DNA of 64,000 nt from an uncultured Blautia sp. (GTDB lineage: Bacteria; Bacillota; Clostridia; Lachnospirales; Lachnospiraceae): positions 10,466 to 74,465 of the forward strand of contig CATXEA010000017.1 in assembly GCA_958367245.1 (NCBI GenBank), in the 5' to 3' direction. Positions 43,778 through 54,291 of this stretch are shown here, in pieces (position 1 is the first letter of the stretch; every line of letters begins with the position of its first letter). The notes below the pieces were generated by a model. It did no database searches, was not told the origin of the DNA, and saw nothing but the letters and a program-made list of their open reading frames with translations. The position numbers were made by a program, and so were the translations under genes.

Positions 43778-46300
43778 TTATTTCTCTTTTTTTCCTTCTG
43801 CTGCAAAGGTAATCATAACCTTAAATAAATCGCCGTCCACAAACAGCTTGAACTCACCGCCCTGAAGCTCTGTCAGGCTCTTTGCAATGGAAAGACCAAG
43901 GCCGCTGCCCTCTGTGTTTCTGGAGATATCTCCTCTTATGAAACGCTCTGTAAGCTCGTCTGCGGAGATATTTAACGGCTGTGCGGAGATATTTTTCAGG
44001 GTAAAGATTACTTTCTTGTTCTTATTGCATACCTCTGCATAAACTCTTGTCCCCTCCATGGCGTATTTGACAACATTGCCGAAAATATTGGAAAGCACAC
44101 GCCACATTCTCTGTCCGTCTGCACGAATCACGGAGGCTTCATCCTCGAAATGTACCATCATGGTAAGATTCTTTTCCTGAAATTTTTCTTCAAATTCACC
44201 AAGAACCTGATGAATCAGTTCCACGAAATCAAGCTCTGTCATCTCTAAATTAATATTACCGGAGCTTGCCTTGGAAGCTTCTACCACATCCTCTGTAAGA
44301 ATCTTTAATCTCTGTGATTTCTCATCCAGAATCTGCAGGTATCCCTGAATCTTCGGGTCTGTAAAGTTCTCTCTTTTCAGAAGGTCTACATAATTGATAA
44401 TGGAAGTAAGAGGCGTCTTAATATCGTGGGACACGTTGGTGATAAGGTCTGTTTTCATCCGCTCGCTTCTCATGGTTTTTTCCACTGCTGCGTCAAGACC
44501 GTCGCCGATGTTATTAATATATTTCGCCATTTCCCTGCGCTTGCCGTTTACCTTCTCAAGAGGAATCTTATACTGCAGTTCCCCTCCGCTGATGCGTTTG
44601 AGTCCGTCAAGTAAGATATCCCTGCCGTAAATCATTGCCTGAAATCCGTTCATAATCTTTTTGAACCATTTAAGGATTCTCTTACAGCCTTTATAGATCC
44701 ATTTGCAAACCAGTCTGCAAAGACTGTTTTTCCAGATTGTCTTAGCCTTGATTCTGCGGACAAGACTGAGCCATCCAATAAGGAACAAAGTCTGTGCAAA
44801 AATGGAAAAGGCAATTCCCAGAATCATAAGTTCTTTCACATGGTCAATCGGCATGTTCAGGTTCAGTCCCAGCATAAGTCCGAAAAAGAGAAGCCCGCCT
44901 GTCAGGGCTGCCGCAATCTCTGTATAAATACCGTCAAACCAGTTCAGATGGATTTCTTCATCCTCCGGCTTTCTTCCTGCCATCAGAGTCAGCCATAAAA
45001 TCAGCATCAGCCATAAAACTGCGCTGATCGCTTCTGCTGCAAGAACCGGTTTCAATTTTCCGGCAAATCGGTTGTATTCTTCATTCGCCGCTGCAAGCTT
45101 ATCGTCAGCCGGGAATCCTGTATCAATTCCAATGGCAAAAACATAATTTTGGGCATCGCTGATATAGTCTGCATGATATTCCAGAGCTCCCAGCAGATTA
45201 TTTTCCGTCATCTTGTCAATATTTGTACTACCGCCCTCCTCAGAAGAAATCAGTACATAGGATAAAAAGGAATACCCCTGCATTTCTCCCAATGCTCTGT
45301 CAAGATTGTTATAGTTTTCGTAATCTTTTTTATTTGTATATATCTTTTCCTGCTCCAGATCCGCGTAAAGATAGGTTACGTTTGTTTTTCCCTCTTCATA
45401 AGTGGAAAGGTCTCCATATCCATAAGTGCCGTTTATGAATCCGTTGAGTTCATTCAGCGCGTAAGCAAGCTCTGTAAATGCATCCTCAGGTTTCCATTCC
45501 GGGTTCTGATTGACAAAATCCAGGATATTTTCATAGCCTTCCGGACTGTAGGGTTCTCCAATCCCTGTTGTCTGGTCTATAAGGTTTGGATTGTAATCCC
45601 CCACAGCCATACATCCTACATAATTCTGAGGAATCGAAGTGCTTTTGTCTGTAACCTCGCCGAATTCCCTACCATCATAGACTGCATATCTGAGAAATCC
45701 CGCTATCTGACTATCTGTACAATTTTGGAGGAATCCTCCTGTCTCCTCATAAGTGAAGTATTCTTCTTCTGCTGTCTGACTTAATTCACACTCAATTGTT
45801 CCATTCTTAAGCCCCTGTATAAACTCATTGTAATAGTAATAGTGATACGTTCCATCTTCCTTTCTGCATTTAAGAAGAGGCATATCGTATCCATAATAAC
45901 TATCTGTATTTCCCCACTCCTCTGCCCATTTGTTCAGGTCCGCTGCTTTATACAGAAATCCGCTGCTTTCTTCCCTGGAAGGATTGACGGCTTTTGTAAG
46001 GGAAACCGCTTCTCCCTGATAGAAGATGTCCACATCCATAAGTGCAGAATCCGTATTCTCTCCCAGTATCTCTTTTACGATTTCCGACTTTAAATCAAAG
46101 ATAATCCTGTATCCATTGTCATACACAAGCTCACTGAACTTCGAACTGTCCCTGAAATCCTCTCCGCTTTCCAGAGAAATTCCGGCTCTGCCCATTCGGT
46201 AAATAACAATTCCCCCAAAGGCGGCACACACCAGCATTACATAGGATAAAAGAATTGCAATTCCTTTCATCCATCCGCTTCTGTACCATTTTTTCTTCAT
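43778..46300 (-). CDS. Sensor histidine kinase
   Basis: About 840 residues; the ATG at 46300 has AAAGGGG 9 bp before it. N-terminal membrane helix, a large outer domain (about 40-430), four further membrane helices (about 430-540), then HisKA with H627 (VSHDIKTPLTS), and ATP-binding N and G boxes (SNIFGNVVKYA, NTEGSGLGLSIA). Pair of the response regulator 36 bp upstream. Confidence 0.94.
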   Translation of the reverse strand: MKKKWYRSGWMKGIAILLSYVMLVCAAFGGIVIYRMGRAGISLESGEDFRDSSKFSELVYDNGYRIIFDLKSEIVKEILGENTDSALMDVDIFYQGEAVSLTKAVNPSREESSGFLYKAADLNKWAEEWGNTDSYYGYDMPLLKCRKEDGTYHYYYYNEFIQGLKNGTIECELSQTAEEEYFTYEETGGFLQNCTDSQIAGFLRYAVYDGREFGEVTDKSTSIPQNYVGCMAVGDYNPNLIDQTTGIGEPYSPEGYENILDFVNQNPEWKPEDAFTELAYALNELNGFINGTYGYGDLSTYEEGKTNVTYLYADLEQEKIYTNKKDYENYNNLDRALGEMQGYSFLSYVLISSEEGGSTNIDKMTENNLLGALEYHADYISDAQNYVFAIGIDTGFPADDKLAAANEEYNRFAGKLKPVLAAEAISAVLWLMLILWLTLMAGRKPEDEEIHLNWFDGIYTEIAAALTGGLLFFGLMLGLNLNMPIDHVKELMILGIAFSIFAQTLFLIGWLSLVRRIKAKTIWKNSLCRLVCKWIYKGCKRILKWFKKIMNGFQAMIYGRDILLDGLKRISGGELQYKIPLEKVNGKRREMAKYINNIGDGLDAAVEKTMRSERMKTDLITNVSHDIKTPLTSIINYVDLLKRENFTDPKIQGYLQILDEKSQRLKILTEDVVEASKASSGNINLEMTELDFVELIHQVLGEFEEKFQEKNLTMMVHFEDEASVIRADGQRMWRVLSNIFGNVVKYAMEGTRVYAEVCNKNKKVIFTLKNISAQPLNISADELTERFIRGDISRNTEGSGLGLSIAKSLTELQGGEFKLFVDGDLFKVMITFAAEGKKEK

Positions 46301-46336
46301 AATCATCGTCCCCTTTCTTCAAATACACATTTCCTT

Positions 46337-47032
46337 TCAAATTTTTTCCATTTTGTATCCAAGTCCCCAGACTACCTTTAAATATCTTGGCTCCTTTGGA
46401 TTAATTTCGATTTTTTCCCGAATGTGACGGATGTGTACTGCCACTGTATTCTCTGCTGCCACAGCCTCCTCATTCCAGATATTTTCGTATATCTGATTAA
46501 TGGAAAATACCTTTCCCTGATTCTTAATCAGAAATAAAAGAATGTTGTACTCTATTGGCGTAAGCTTCACAAGCTCTCCGTCTACTCTTACTTCCTTTAA
46601 TTCATCGTTTACACTAAGTCCTCCTGTTTCATAAATCATGGAATTCTCTCTGGGAACTGCGGCTCCCAGTCTGGTGTATCTGCGAAGCTGGGATTTCACT
46701 CTGGCTACCAGCTCCAGCGGGCTGAACGGCTTCGTCACATAATCGTCAGCCCCCACATTAAGTCCGAGGATTTTGTCCGCATCCTCTGACTTCGCAGAAA
46801 GAATAATAATGGGAAGCGGATTTTCTTCCCGAATCTTTAAAGTTGCCCGAATACCGTCAAGCCTTGGCATCATAATGTCGATAATCAGAAGATCTATTTT
46901 CTGATTTCGAAGCACCTCCATTGCCTCAACTCCGTCATAGGCTGTAACAATCTCATATCCTTCCTGCTGCAGATAAATGGAAATCGCTTCCACAATCGCT
47001 TTATCATCATCGCAAACCAATATCTTTGCCAT
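46337..47032 (-). CDS. OmpR-family response regulator
   Basis: 231 residues. Receiver domain with phospho-acceptor D52 (LLIIDIMMP), acidic pocket DDD at 8-10, and a C-terminal winged-helix DNA-binding domain (VAAENTVAVHIRHIREKI). Transcribed with the histidine kinase. A perfect 18-bp palindrome lies 82 bp upstream. Confidence 0.95.
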   Translation of the reverse strand: MAKILVCDDDKAIVEAISIYLQQEGYEIVTAYDGVEAMEVLRNQKIDLLIIDIMMPRLDGIRATLKIREENPLPIIILSAKSEDADKILGLNVGADDYVTKPFSPLELVARVKSQLRRYTRLGAAVPRENSMIYETGGLSVNDELKEVRVDGELVKLTPIEYNILLFLIKNQGKVFSINQIYENIWNEEAVAAENTVAVHIRHIREKIEINPKEPRYLKVVWGLGYKMEKI

Positions 47033-47381
47033 AACTTTCTCCTTCCTCCTGCTGTCAATGCTTTCTGTCTTTTATGATTTAAGGATAACAGTGTTTTTTT
47101 AATTTGAAAGGGGGAAATTCTTAAGAATTTCTTATTTTTTCGTTTATACAGACTTTAGAGTAAGTTTACAATATATTTTTAAATCTGTCTATTCATAAGG
47201 TAACTCTGCAAAAAGATTCGGGAATTCCTGTACATAATATAATTTTTTGTATTTTTTGTGTTTTTCTATAGAAAAATCAAAAAAATCATGGTAAAATTAG
47301 GCAGTATTACAATACAATATTGTACACCCTCTGTGAGATGTACAGAAAAAACTTTTTAAAGTAAAAAGGAGGCGTAATTCT
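47033..47381. promoter_or_regulatory. 349-bp divergent regulatory region
   Basis: Between the response regulator and the 566-aa gene. It holds a perfect 18-bp palindrome GAAATTCTTAAGAATTTC at 47114-47131 near the regulator side and a 10-bp palindrome ACAATATTGT near 47313 on the other. No coding frame seen. An autoregulatory site for the two-component system is likely but unproven. Confidence 0.55.
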
Positions 47382-49082
47382 ATGAATCAGAAATTCAAAA
47401 AATTTACTGCAATTTCCCTGGCAGCTTTGTTGGGTCTTACTGCTGCACCTGCTTCGGCTTTTGCTCAGAGTTTCACGGAAATCGAACAGCCTGCTCTCAC
47501 AAATGCAATCTCAACTCTTGCCCAGCAGTACGCACAGAGTTTTGAGGAATTCGAAGCCCTGCAGTCCGGTATCCATGAGGAAATGACTTTTACACTGGAC
47601 GACGCCGGACGTTCTCTTCTCGGCATTTTAGTCCCTGTGGATATTTCCTGGTTTAAAGACGTACGTCTCTCTGCCGATATTTCTATGGAAGAAAGCGCCC
47701 AGTTCATGACTGCCGGCGTTTATATGAACGACACGAAGATTTGTACGCTGGAATATTTCTTTGATCTGGAAAATCTGGAAATCTATATGAGGATTCCTGA
47801 GCTTCGGGAAGGTTATATCAAAGTAGATTACGAAGAAACTCTGAAACAGCAGAAAGCAATGCTGGAACAGCAGCGACAGGCTCTGGAAGAAAGCGGCGAA
47901 GTCAGTCAGGCTGCAGAAGACGCTTTGGAATCTATGGAGAATTCCTCATTTTCAGATCCGGCATTCATAAAAGAATATATGAAGTTTCTGACCAATCTTC
48001 CGGAATATATGCCGGAAGCAGCTACTGCAGAAAATATTCTCAACAAATATTCCTCCATTCTCTTTGACCATATAGAGAATACAGAAGCTTCCGAATCAGA
48101 AACTCTGGATATTGCCGGCGCCTCTGAAGAATGTACTGTATATGAAGGAATTCTTTCCCAGACAAATGCAAGGTCATTCCTGAAGGAGGTTGTGGAAACT
48201 GCCAAATCCGATGAGGAAATAAAAGAAATCCTTGATAAGCTGGATGAAAGCCTCTATCAGAACTTCATGGATGCCCTCGATGAAACATCCGAAAATTTAA
48301 GTGAAGAGCTTGAAGACGACGGTTCCCATATTTCTGCAAAAGTATGGGTTACAGAGGACAATACGGTTGTAGGACGTTCCCTTACTCTGAATGATACAGA
48401 TGAAAGCATCCCGATTTACGACTGGAAGAGAATCACAGATGGAAGCAACGTACAAAGCTCTCTGGCTATCGGTCCTGAGGATGAAGGTTTCAGTATCAGC
48501 GGCAAGGGAATCATTGAAAACGATATTCTTTCCGGACAGTGGCACCTCAAAACCTCTTCCGGAGACTATGATACGGAAAACGGCGAGACTCCTGCTCCGA
48601 CAGACTGGCTCACGATTAATGTAAACAGCTATGATACAACTGCTCTCAAAAAAGGCTGTTTCAAAGGAAGCTACAGCTTTGGATTACCTTCTGTTCTGAG
48701 CGCAGATGCAACCCCTGAAGAAAACGCAGCAAACAATCCTCTTGCCAGCTTCCAGCTTCTTCTTGATATTGATTCAGACAGAGATCATGGAAATATTACT
48801 CTCAGCCTGACAAGCGAAGGCGTTTCCCTTGGCAGCATCAATGTTGGAGCAAACCTTGGCGTTACCGTGGAAAAACCTGATTTCGCAGACCTTACAAACG
48901 TATACGACAGTATGGATGAAGCAGCTATGAATGAATATATGTCAGGAATTACTCTTGACACCATTTTAAACAATCTGGTAGAATCAGGTATGCCCGAGGA
49001 GCTTCTTATGCAGCTTCTCACAGGCGGTACAGCAGAAGAAGCTCTGCCGGAAGCGGAGATGAATCCGGAAGCAGCTTCTTGA
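47382..49082 (+). CDS. Secreted protein of unknown function, 566 aa
   Basis: 566 residues. Signal peptide (KKFTAISLAALLGLTAAPASAFA, cleavage about 28) then an acidic, Glu-rich secreted protein of beta-strand and helical segments. A glutamine/alanine-rich coiled stretch lies near 150-180. AAGGAGG before the ATG. Divergent from the two-component pair, so possibly regulated by it; function unknown. Confidence 0.8.
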   Translation: MNQKFKKFTAISLAALLGLTAAPASAFAQSFTEIEQPALTNAISTLAQQYAQSFEEFEALQSGIHEEMTFTLDDAGRSLLGILVPVDISWFKDVRLSADISMEESAQFMTAGVYMNDTKICTLEYFFDLENLEIYMRIPELREGYIKVDYEETLKQQKAMLEQQRQALEESGEVSQAAEDALESMENSSFSDPAFIKEYMKFLTNLPEYMPEAATAENILNKYSSILFDHIENTEASESETLDIAGASEECTVYEGILSQTNARSFLKEVVETAKSDEEIKEILDKLDESLYQNFMDALDETSENLSEELEDDGSHISAKVWVTEDNTVVGRSLTLNDTDESIPIYDWKRITDGSNVQSSLAIGPEDEGFSISGKGIIENDILSGQWHLKTSSGDYDTENGETPAPTDWLTINVNSYDTTALKKGCFKGSYSFGLPSVLSADATPEENAANNPLASFQLLLDIDSDRDHGNITLSLTSEGVSLGSINVGANLGVTVEKPDFADLTNVYDSMDEAAMNEYMSGITLDTILNNLVESGMPEELLMQLLTGGTAEEALPEAEMNPEAAS

Positions 49083-49136
49083 GACTTCAAGGCTGTTCCA
49101 CATGAATATTACTAAGAAATAAGGAACGGAACACAA

Positions 49137-50504
49137 ATGAAAATGAAAACTGATCTGGGAGCGGACTCTGTCCGTTCCCTTGTTTTGCGGCTGGCAATCC
49201 CGGCAATGATTGCCCAATTTGTCAATGTTTTATACAGCATTATCGACCGTATGTATATCGGTCACATCCCGGGAGACGGCGCTTTGGCGCTGGCAGGCGT
49301 GGGCGTCTGCGGTCCTATTGTTACTCTCCTCTCCTCTTTTGGAACTCTGGTCGGGCTGGGCGGCTCCATCCTCATGGGTATCCGCCTTGGTGAAAAAAAT
49401 TATCAGAAAGCGCGGAAGATTCTTTCCAACTCCTTCCTGCTTTTGTGTTTTTTCTCCCTCGTCCTCACAGTGAGCTTCCTTCTTTCCAAGGATGCTCTGC
49501 TGATGTGGTTTGGCGCAAGTAAGGAAACTTTCAAATACGCGAATACCTATATGACCATTTATACAGCAGGCACTTTTTTTGCACTGATGGCAGCCGGACT
49601 TAATTACTTTATCAACTGTCAGGGCTTCCCGCTTTTCGGTATGGCAACTGTACTTATCGGAGCTGTCACAAATATCATTCTGGACCCCGTATTTATTTTC
49701 GGCTTCCATATGAATGTGGCAGGAGCGGCAATTGCCACTGTCATCTCCCAGATGGCTTCCTGTGCCTTCGCCCTGTGGTTCCTCTTTGGCAAAAGAGTTC
49801 CTGTAAAAATCACCTTCGGGCAGTACAGTATCAGGCAGATGGTTCAGATCATTTACCTTGGTCTTTCCCCTTTCCTGATTCTTGCAACAGACAGCCTGAT
49901 ACTGATTGTAATGAATTCCGTACTCCAGAAATACGGCGGCCCTTCTCAGGGCGATATGCTCATCACCTGCGCTACCATCGCGCAGAGCTATCTGCTTTTG
50001 ATTACCTCGCCTATGATTGGAATCAGCGGCGGTACTCAGGCAATCTTAAGCTATAACTACGGAGCAAGACAGTCAGCCCGTGTAAAATCTGCGGAGAAAC
50101 ATATCCTGCTTCTCATGCTTGCTTTCACAACAGTTATGTTCCTGATTTCCCGGTTTGCTCCTCAGTATTTCGTCCGTCTGTTTACCTCAGACCCGAAATA
50201 CATGGATTTTTCCATCTGGGCAATCAAGACCTACACTCTTATGATCATTCCGCTGAGCTTTCAATATGTTTTCGTGGATGGTCTTACAGCGCTGGAACGT
50301 ACAAAAACAGCCCTTGGACTTTCTGTTTTCCGAAAGTCTCTGTATGTAATCTGCACAATCCTGCTTCCGTATTTCTTCACTGCCCAGTCTGCTTTCTACG
50401 CAGAACCGATCAGTGATGTAGTCAGCGCCACTTTATCCACGGTTGTTTTTCTTCTTGTGATCAACCGCCATCTTGACAGGCGCGAAAAAATATCTGCCGA
50501 GTAA
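49137..50504 (+). CDS. MATE-family multidrug efflux transporter
   Basis: 455 residues, 12 membrane helices in two related halves (SVRSLVLRLAIPAMIAQFVN, MYIGHIPGDGALALAGVG at the start). Na+ or H+ coupled export of cationic drugs. Lies 54 bp after the secreted protein gene; a bidirectional terminator follows. Confidence 0.93.
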   Translation: MKMKTDLGADSVRSLVLRLAIPAMIAQFVNVLYSIIDRMYIGHIPGDGALALAGVGVCGPIVTLLSSFGTLVGLGGSILMGIRLGEKNYQKARKILSNSFLLLCFFSLVLTVSFLLSKDALLMWFGASKETFKYANTYMTIYTAGTFFALMAAGLNYFINCQGFPLFGMATVLIGAVTNIILDPVFIFGFHMNVAGAAIATVISQMASCAFALWFLFGKRVPVKITFGQYSIRQMVQIIYLGLSPFLILATDSLILIVMNSVLQKYGGPSQGDMLITCATIAQSYLLLITSPMIGISGGTQAILSYNYGARQSARVKSAEKHILLLMLAFTTVMFLISRFAPQYFVRLFTSDPKYMDFSIWAIKTYTLMIIPLSFQYVFVDGLTALERTKTALGLSVFRKSLYVICTILLPYFFTAQSAFYAEPISDVVSATLSTVVFLLVINRHLDRREKISAE

Positions 50505-50519
50505 TTTCATAATAAACAC

Positions 50520-50565
50520 AAAAATGCTGTTATAAGTCCTGTATAGTTCTCATAACAGCATTTTT
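50520..50565. terminator. Bidirectional terminator
   Basis: 14-bp perfect stem 50520-50533 with 50552-50565 (AAAAATGCTGTTAT / ATAACAGCATTTTT); T6 on both sides. Separates the MATE gene from the beta-lactamase-like gene. Confidence 0.9.
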
Positions 50566-50579
50566 TATAACATATTCAA

Positions 50580-51857
50580 CTATTTATTAAGATAAGAATA
50601 AATCTTGGAAGACAGGTTTTTTATTCCCGTAACCCCGCTATATTCCCCTGTCTCAGCAAAAATACAAACAATATACGTAGTCTTTTTACCGTAAACAATA
50701 GCTACATCATTCTGGCAGCTTGAATTTTCACCGGTTTTGTTCGCGCACTTCACACCTGCGGGAAGCCCTGCCGGAATTTTCCAGCGTCGTGTCTGTTTCA
50801 GTAGAAGGTTAAGCATCTCTTTCGAATATTTTTCGGATACACATTCTCCTCTATAAATTTTTTCCAGTAAAATTCCCGCATCTTTGGCAGTGGTAAAATT
50901 ACTTTTTCCATCGGAAGCAAAAGAAGAAGACGAAGGATGCAGCGTCGAATGTGATTCTGTATTTTTACATCCAAGCGCTTTTATATTTTTATTTACCTTG
51001 CTGCATCCATCCAGAAAACTTCCTTTTTTACTGTGCTTACGTGTGAGAGAATTGTATGCCTCATTACTGCTGACAGTAATCAAACTGTTTAACAGACTGT
51101 TTATATTTTTATCCTGTTTTATTTCTCCCTTTTTAATACTGCTGTACGTTGATGCCATAGTAAAAAGCTTAATCACACTGGCAGGTTTCATACGTTTCTC
51201 ATTGATGGAAAGGATATCTCCTGTTTTAAGATTTTTCACATAAACAGACCAGTTTCCTCTATACCCGTCTATTGTTGACTCAATGCTTTTTTTCAGACTG
51301 CTCAGCTTCATTTCGTTTTTTTTGCATTTACGACCATTGCAGTCCACATAGAAGCCATCCGGGGTTTTCATATTTTTGGCAACAAGCCCTGTATCCAGAA
51401 GATAATAGCCATTTACCCATCGGTTTACATATTTTTTTCCAGTATCAGAAATAAAATATTCTTTTCCCTTAACTGTAACCCAGCCTTTTTTATTTAAAGT
51501 AAGCCTTCCGTTAATCTCACCGAAAAAATATTCTCCCTTAAATTCCCGCTTATACACTTTCGCATTCAGAGCATGAAATTTTTTTCCTGTATTAAGGACT
51601 CCCTTCCTGTCAAATACATAATAGCCGCTTTTTAAACTGCTGCCCTTGGGCATTCCCAAATAAAGAACTTTATCTTCAAAGGGATTGTACTGTGCATCTT
51701 CCGGGAGCTCCAACTTCCATTTTTTATCTGTATTCTCCAGCATGGCATACATATTGTTATTGACCTTAACCCTGACTTTTGATGCGCCATGCACGTTAAA
51801 TGGTAAAGCCCACAAACAGAAAAGTAATACAAACAAAATCCCTGTCTTCTTTTTCAT
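50580..51857 (-). CDS. Secreted class-A beta-lactamase-like serine hydrolase
   Basis: 425 residues with signal peptide (ILFVLLFCLWALPFNVHG) and an N-terminal repeat-rich, possibly cell-wall-related part (about 30-180). The hydrolase has SxxK at 227-230 (ASVIKL), SSN at 263-265 and KTG at 374-376. Could be a penicillin-binding-like or beta-lactamase-like enzyme acting on the wall. Lies 3 bp after the 240-residue gene. Confidence 0.82.
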   Translation of the reverse strand: MKKKTGILFVLLFCLWALPFNVHGASKVRVKVNNNMYAMLENTDKKWKLELPEDAQYNPFEDKVLYLGMPKGSSLKSGYYVFDRKGVLNTGKKFHALNAKVYKREFKGEYFFGEINGRLTLNKKGWVTVKGKEYFISDTGKKYVNRWVNGYYLLDTGLVAKNMKTPDGFYVDCNGRKCKKNEMKLSSLKKSIESTIDGYRGNWSVYVKNLKTGDILSINEKRMKPASVIKLFTMASTYSSIKKGEIKQDKNINSLLNSLITVSSNEAYNSLTRKHSKKGSFLDGCSKVNKNIKALGCKNTESHSTLHPSSSSFASDGKSNFTTAKDAGILLEKIYRGECVSEKYSKEMLNLLLKQTRRWKIPAGLPAGVKCANKTGENSSCQNDVAIVYGKKTTYIVCIFAETGEYSGVTGIKNLSSKIYSYLNK

Positions 51858-51860
51858 ATT

Positions 51861-52583
51861 CTATTCCTCAACCAAAGACGCAATCCACTTCGCCGCATTC
51901 TCTGTATTTTCTGCACTGGCAGGTACTGCCAGACAGATTGGCTGATACCTCAGACCAAATTCCTCGTCCAGAGAAGTTTCTGTTCCAAGTACAATATAAT
52001 CACCTTTCAGTCGGTCGCCAAGAGCAGCTTTCGTTTCTTCATCCAGAATATTCTCCAGATTATCAAAAATCCCTGAACTGTTTGCTCTCTCATAAAGACT
52101 CTCCGGGAAAATCAGAACATCAATTCCTCTTGCCTGAATCTGCGTGGAATATGCCATCTGCGCATAATAATCAAACTCTGTTCCATCCGCTCCTGTCGTC
52201 AGATTACCCGCAATTTCAACAGAGCTGTATTCGTCTCCTTCACAGCCCAGAATCTTTTTAATTTCTTCCGTAACAGGTTCCGCCTCCGTCATAGCTGAGT
52301 TCACGGCGGAAATTGCCAGTACTGTTTCTATCTGAAGATTATGATACCAGTCCACTCCGAATTTGGCAACAAGAATCAGGGCAAGCACAGCCACCATTGT
52401 TGATTTATAATACATCCAGATATATTCCAGTTTCTTTTTAAATCCCATTCCCTTAATCTTCTCTTTTTCAAGAAGACGGCGTTCCTTTCTTGAAAGATCC
52501 GCCCCAAGAGACTGCTCCGGATTCAGCACACTGGAATCGTGGTCGTCCTCCGGTTTATTTAAGCCTTCCATTTCTATTCTCAT
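51861..52583 (-). CDS. Membrane-anchored protein of unknown function
   Basis: 240 residues: a charged cytosolic N-terminus (about 50), one membrane helix (TMVAVLALILVAKFGVDWY, about 62-80) and an external domain of about 160 residues. No family recognised. Between sufBD and the serine hydrolase; co-transcription likely. Confidence 0.65.
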   Translation of the reverse strand: MRIEMEGLNKPEDDHDSSVLNPEQSLGADLSRKERRLLEKEKIKGMGFKKKLEYIWMYYKSTMVAVLALILVAKFGVDWYHNLQIETVLAISAVNSAMTEAEPVTEEIKKILGCEGDEYSSVEIAGNLTTGADGTEFDYYAQMAYSTQIQARGIDVLIFPESLYERANSSGIFDNLENILDEETKAALGDRLKGDYIVLGTETSLDEEFGLRYQPICLAVPASAENTENAAKWIASLVEE

Positions 52584-52611
52584 ATTCTAATCCTCTGTGC
52601 GTCTGAGTTTC

Positions 52612-53538
52612 TTATTTCAGGAAACCGCTGATAATCTGCTCTTCTGCCTCAGCTTCCGTAAGACCTAATGTCATAAGTTTAATAATCTGCTCTCCCGCAA
52701 TCTTACCGATTGCAGCCTCATGGATTAATGCTGCATCCACATGATTCGCAGAAAGCTCCGGAACTGCACGGATTTTTGCGTCTTCCATAATGATGGCATC
52801 GCATTCTGTATGTCCTGTACAGCGATTATTTCCCACAATGTTAGAAGCAAAAAGCTGATAGGAATTATCTCTTGCAACAGAACGGGATACTACATTTGCA
52901 GAACTGTCCTCTCCGTCCAACTGCACATCAAAATAACTCTCTGCATGCTGATTTCCGTGAGTAAGGAGACGTTCCATAACAACAAGCTTGGCGCCTGCTT
53001 TTAAATGCGCGGTATTTTTACGGTTCGTGGAGTCCACTCCCTTAATCTGAACCGTATCCATCTCCATAAAGCTGTCCTCGTCAAGAGAAATCTCCGTAAC
53101 AGGATTCATTACCCTTTCTCCCTTGCCGTCACCACTTCCGTAATGCTTTTCCACATACTTCACATGTGCGCCTTTCTCAAGGAAAAAGCGGTGGATACCA
53201 TTGTGGCGTGTAGATAAATCTCCTCCATTATGAATACCGCAGCCTGCGATAATGGTCACATCTGCGCCTTCCCCGATGTAGAAATCATTATATACCACTT
53301 CATCAAGACCTGACTGACTCATAATTACGGGAATGTGTACGCTCTCATGCTTTGTTCCCGCTTTTACACGGACTTCAAGCCCTTTCTGGTCTTCTCTTGT
53401 CACAATCTCGATATTTGCAGAGCTTGCTCTTCCCACACTTGCACCGTTGGCACGGATATTATATGCTCCCTCCGGAATCTCATGGAGTCCGGCTACCTGA
53501 AGTAATAACTCTCTCTGAATTGCATCCATTTCTATCAT
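52612..53538 (-). CDS. SufB/SufD-family Fe-S assembly scaffold protein
   Basis: 308 residues, shorter than SufB. Right-handed beta-helix features (GDLSTRHNGIHRFFLEKGAHVKYVEKHYG, then ESYFDVQLDGEDSSANVVSRSVA, HTECDAII, and ALIHEAAIGKIAGEQIIKLMTLGLTEAEAEEQI). With SufC it forms a two-gene SUF-like system (no SufB/SufD pair, no SufS/U here), common in Lachnospiraceae. Confidence 0.88.
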   Translation of the reverse strand: MIEMDAIQRELLLQVAGLHEIPEGAYNIRANGASVGRASSANIEIVTREDQKGLEVRVKAGTKHESVHIPVIMSQSGLDEVVYNDFYIGEGADVTIIAGCGIHNGGDLSTRHNGIHRFFLEKGAHVKYVEKHYGSGDGKGERVMNPVTEISLDEDSFMEMDTVQIKGVDSTNRKNTAHLKAGAKLVVMERLLTHGNQHAESYFDVQLDGEDSSANVVSRSVARDNSYQLFASNIVGNNRCTGHTECDAIIMEDAKIRAVPELSANHVDAALIHEAAIGKIAGEQIIKLMTLGLTEAEAEEQIISGFLK

Positions 53539-53547
53539 TCCCTCCTA

Positions 53548-54291
53548 TTAGCGCGCTTCTGCTTTTCCGCAGGCAACAGCCGCATTCGCTGTGCCAAGAA
53601 GCTGCGGCAGAATTTCATCTCTTGTACCCTGTTTTGTAACTTTTCCATCTGCAATAAGAACAATCTCATCTGCAATATTCAGGATACGTTCCTGATGGGA
53701 AATGATAAGGATGGAACCATGAAGCTGACTGTGCATCTCCTCAAACACCTGAATCAGGTTCTGGAAGCTCCACAGGTCGATTCCTGCCTCCGGCTCGTCA
53801 AACACGGAAACCCTTGTCTTTCTTGCCATGATCGTAGCAATTTCAATACGTTTGATCTCTCCTCCGGAAAGACTTCCGTTTACTTCTCGTCTGATATAAT
53901 CCTTTGCACAAAGCCCTACCTTGGAAAGATATTCACAGGCGCTTCCCACTGTAATCTCCTTGCCTGCTGCCAGACGAATCAGATCAAAAACTGTTACCCC
54001 TTTGAATCTGACCGGCTGCTGGAAAGCATAGCTGATTCCAAGCTTCGCTCTGTCTGTGATACTCATATTCGTGATATCCTGTCCATCCCAGAGAATCTGA
54101 CCGGAAGTCGGCTTCTCGATTCCTGCAATAATCTTGGCAAGTGTCGATTTCCCTCCTCCGTTAGGGCCTGTGATAACAACGAACTTATTATCCTCCAGTG
54201 TCATGCTGACGTTATCAAGAATTCCGATTTCTTTCGCATTTTTTGCTTTTTCGTCAGGAACCTGAAAACTGATATTTCTTAATTCTAACAT
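53548..54291 (-). CDS. sufC: SufC-type ABC ATPase
   Basis: 247 residues. Walker A GPNGGGKST at 42-50, signature LSGGEIKRIEIA, Walker B VSVFDEPEAGID. Drives Fe-S scaffold assembly with the next gene, 9 bp on. A hairpin stands right before its ribosome site. Confidence 0.9.
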   Translation of the reverse strand: MLELRNISFQVPDEKAKNAKEIGILDNVSMTLEDNKFVVITGPNGGGKSTLAKIIAGIEKPTSGQILWDGQDITNMSITDRAKLGISYAFQQPVRFKGVTVFDLIRLAAGKEITVGSACEYLSKVGLCAKDYIRREVNGSLSGGEIKRIEIATIMARKTRVSVFDEPEAGIDLWSFQNLIQVFEEMHSQLHGSILIISHQERILNIADEIVLIADGKVTKQGTRDEILPQLLGTANAAVACGKAEAR

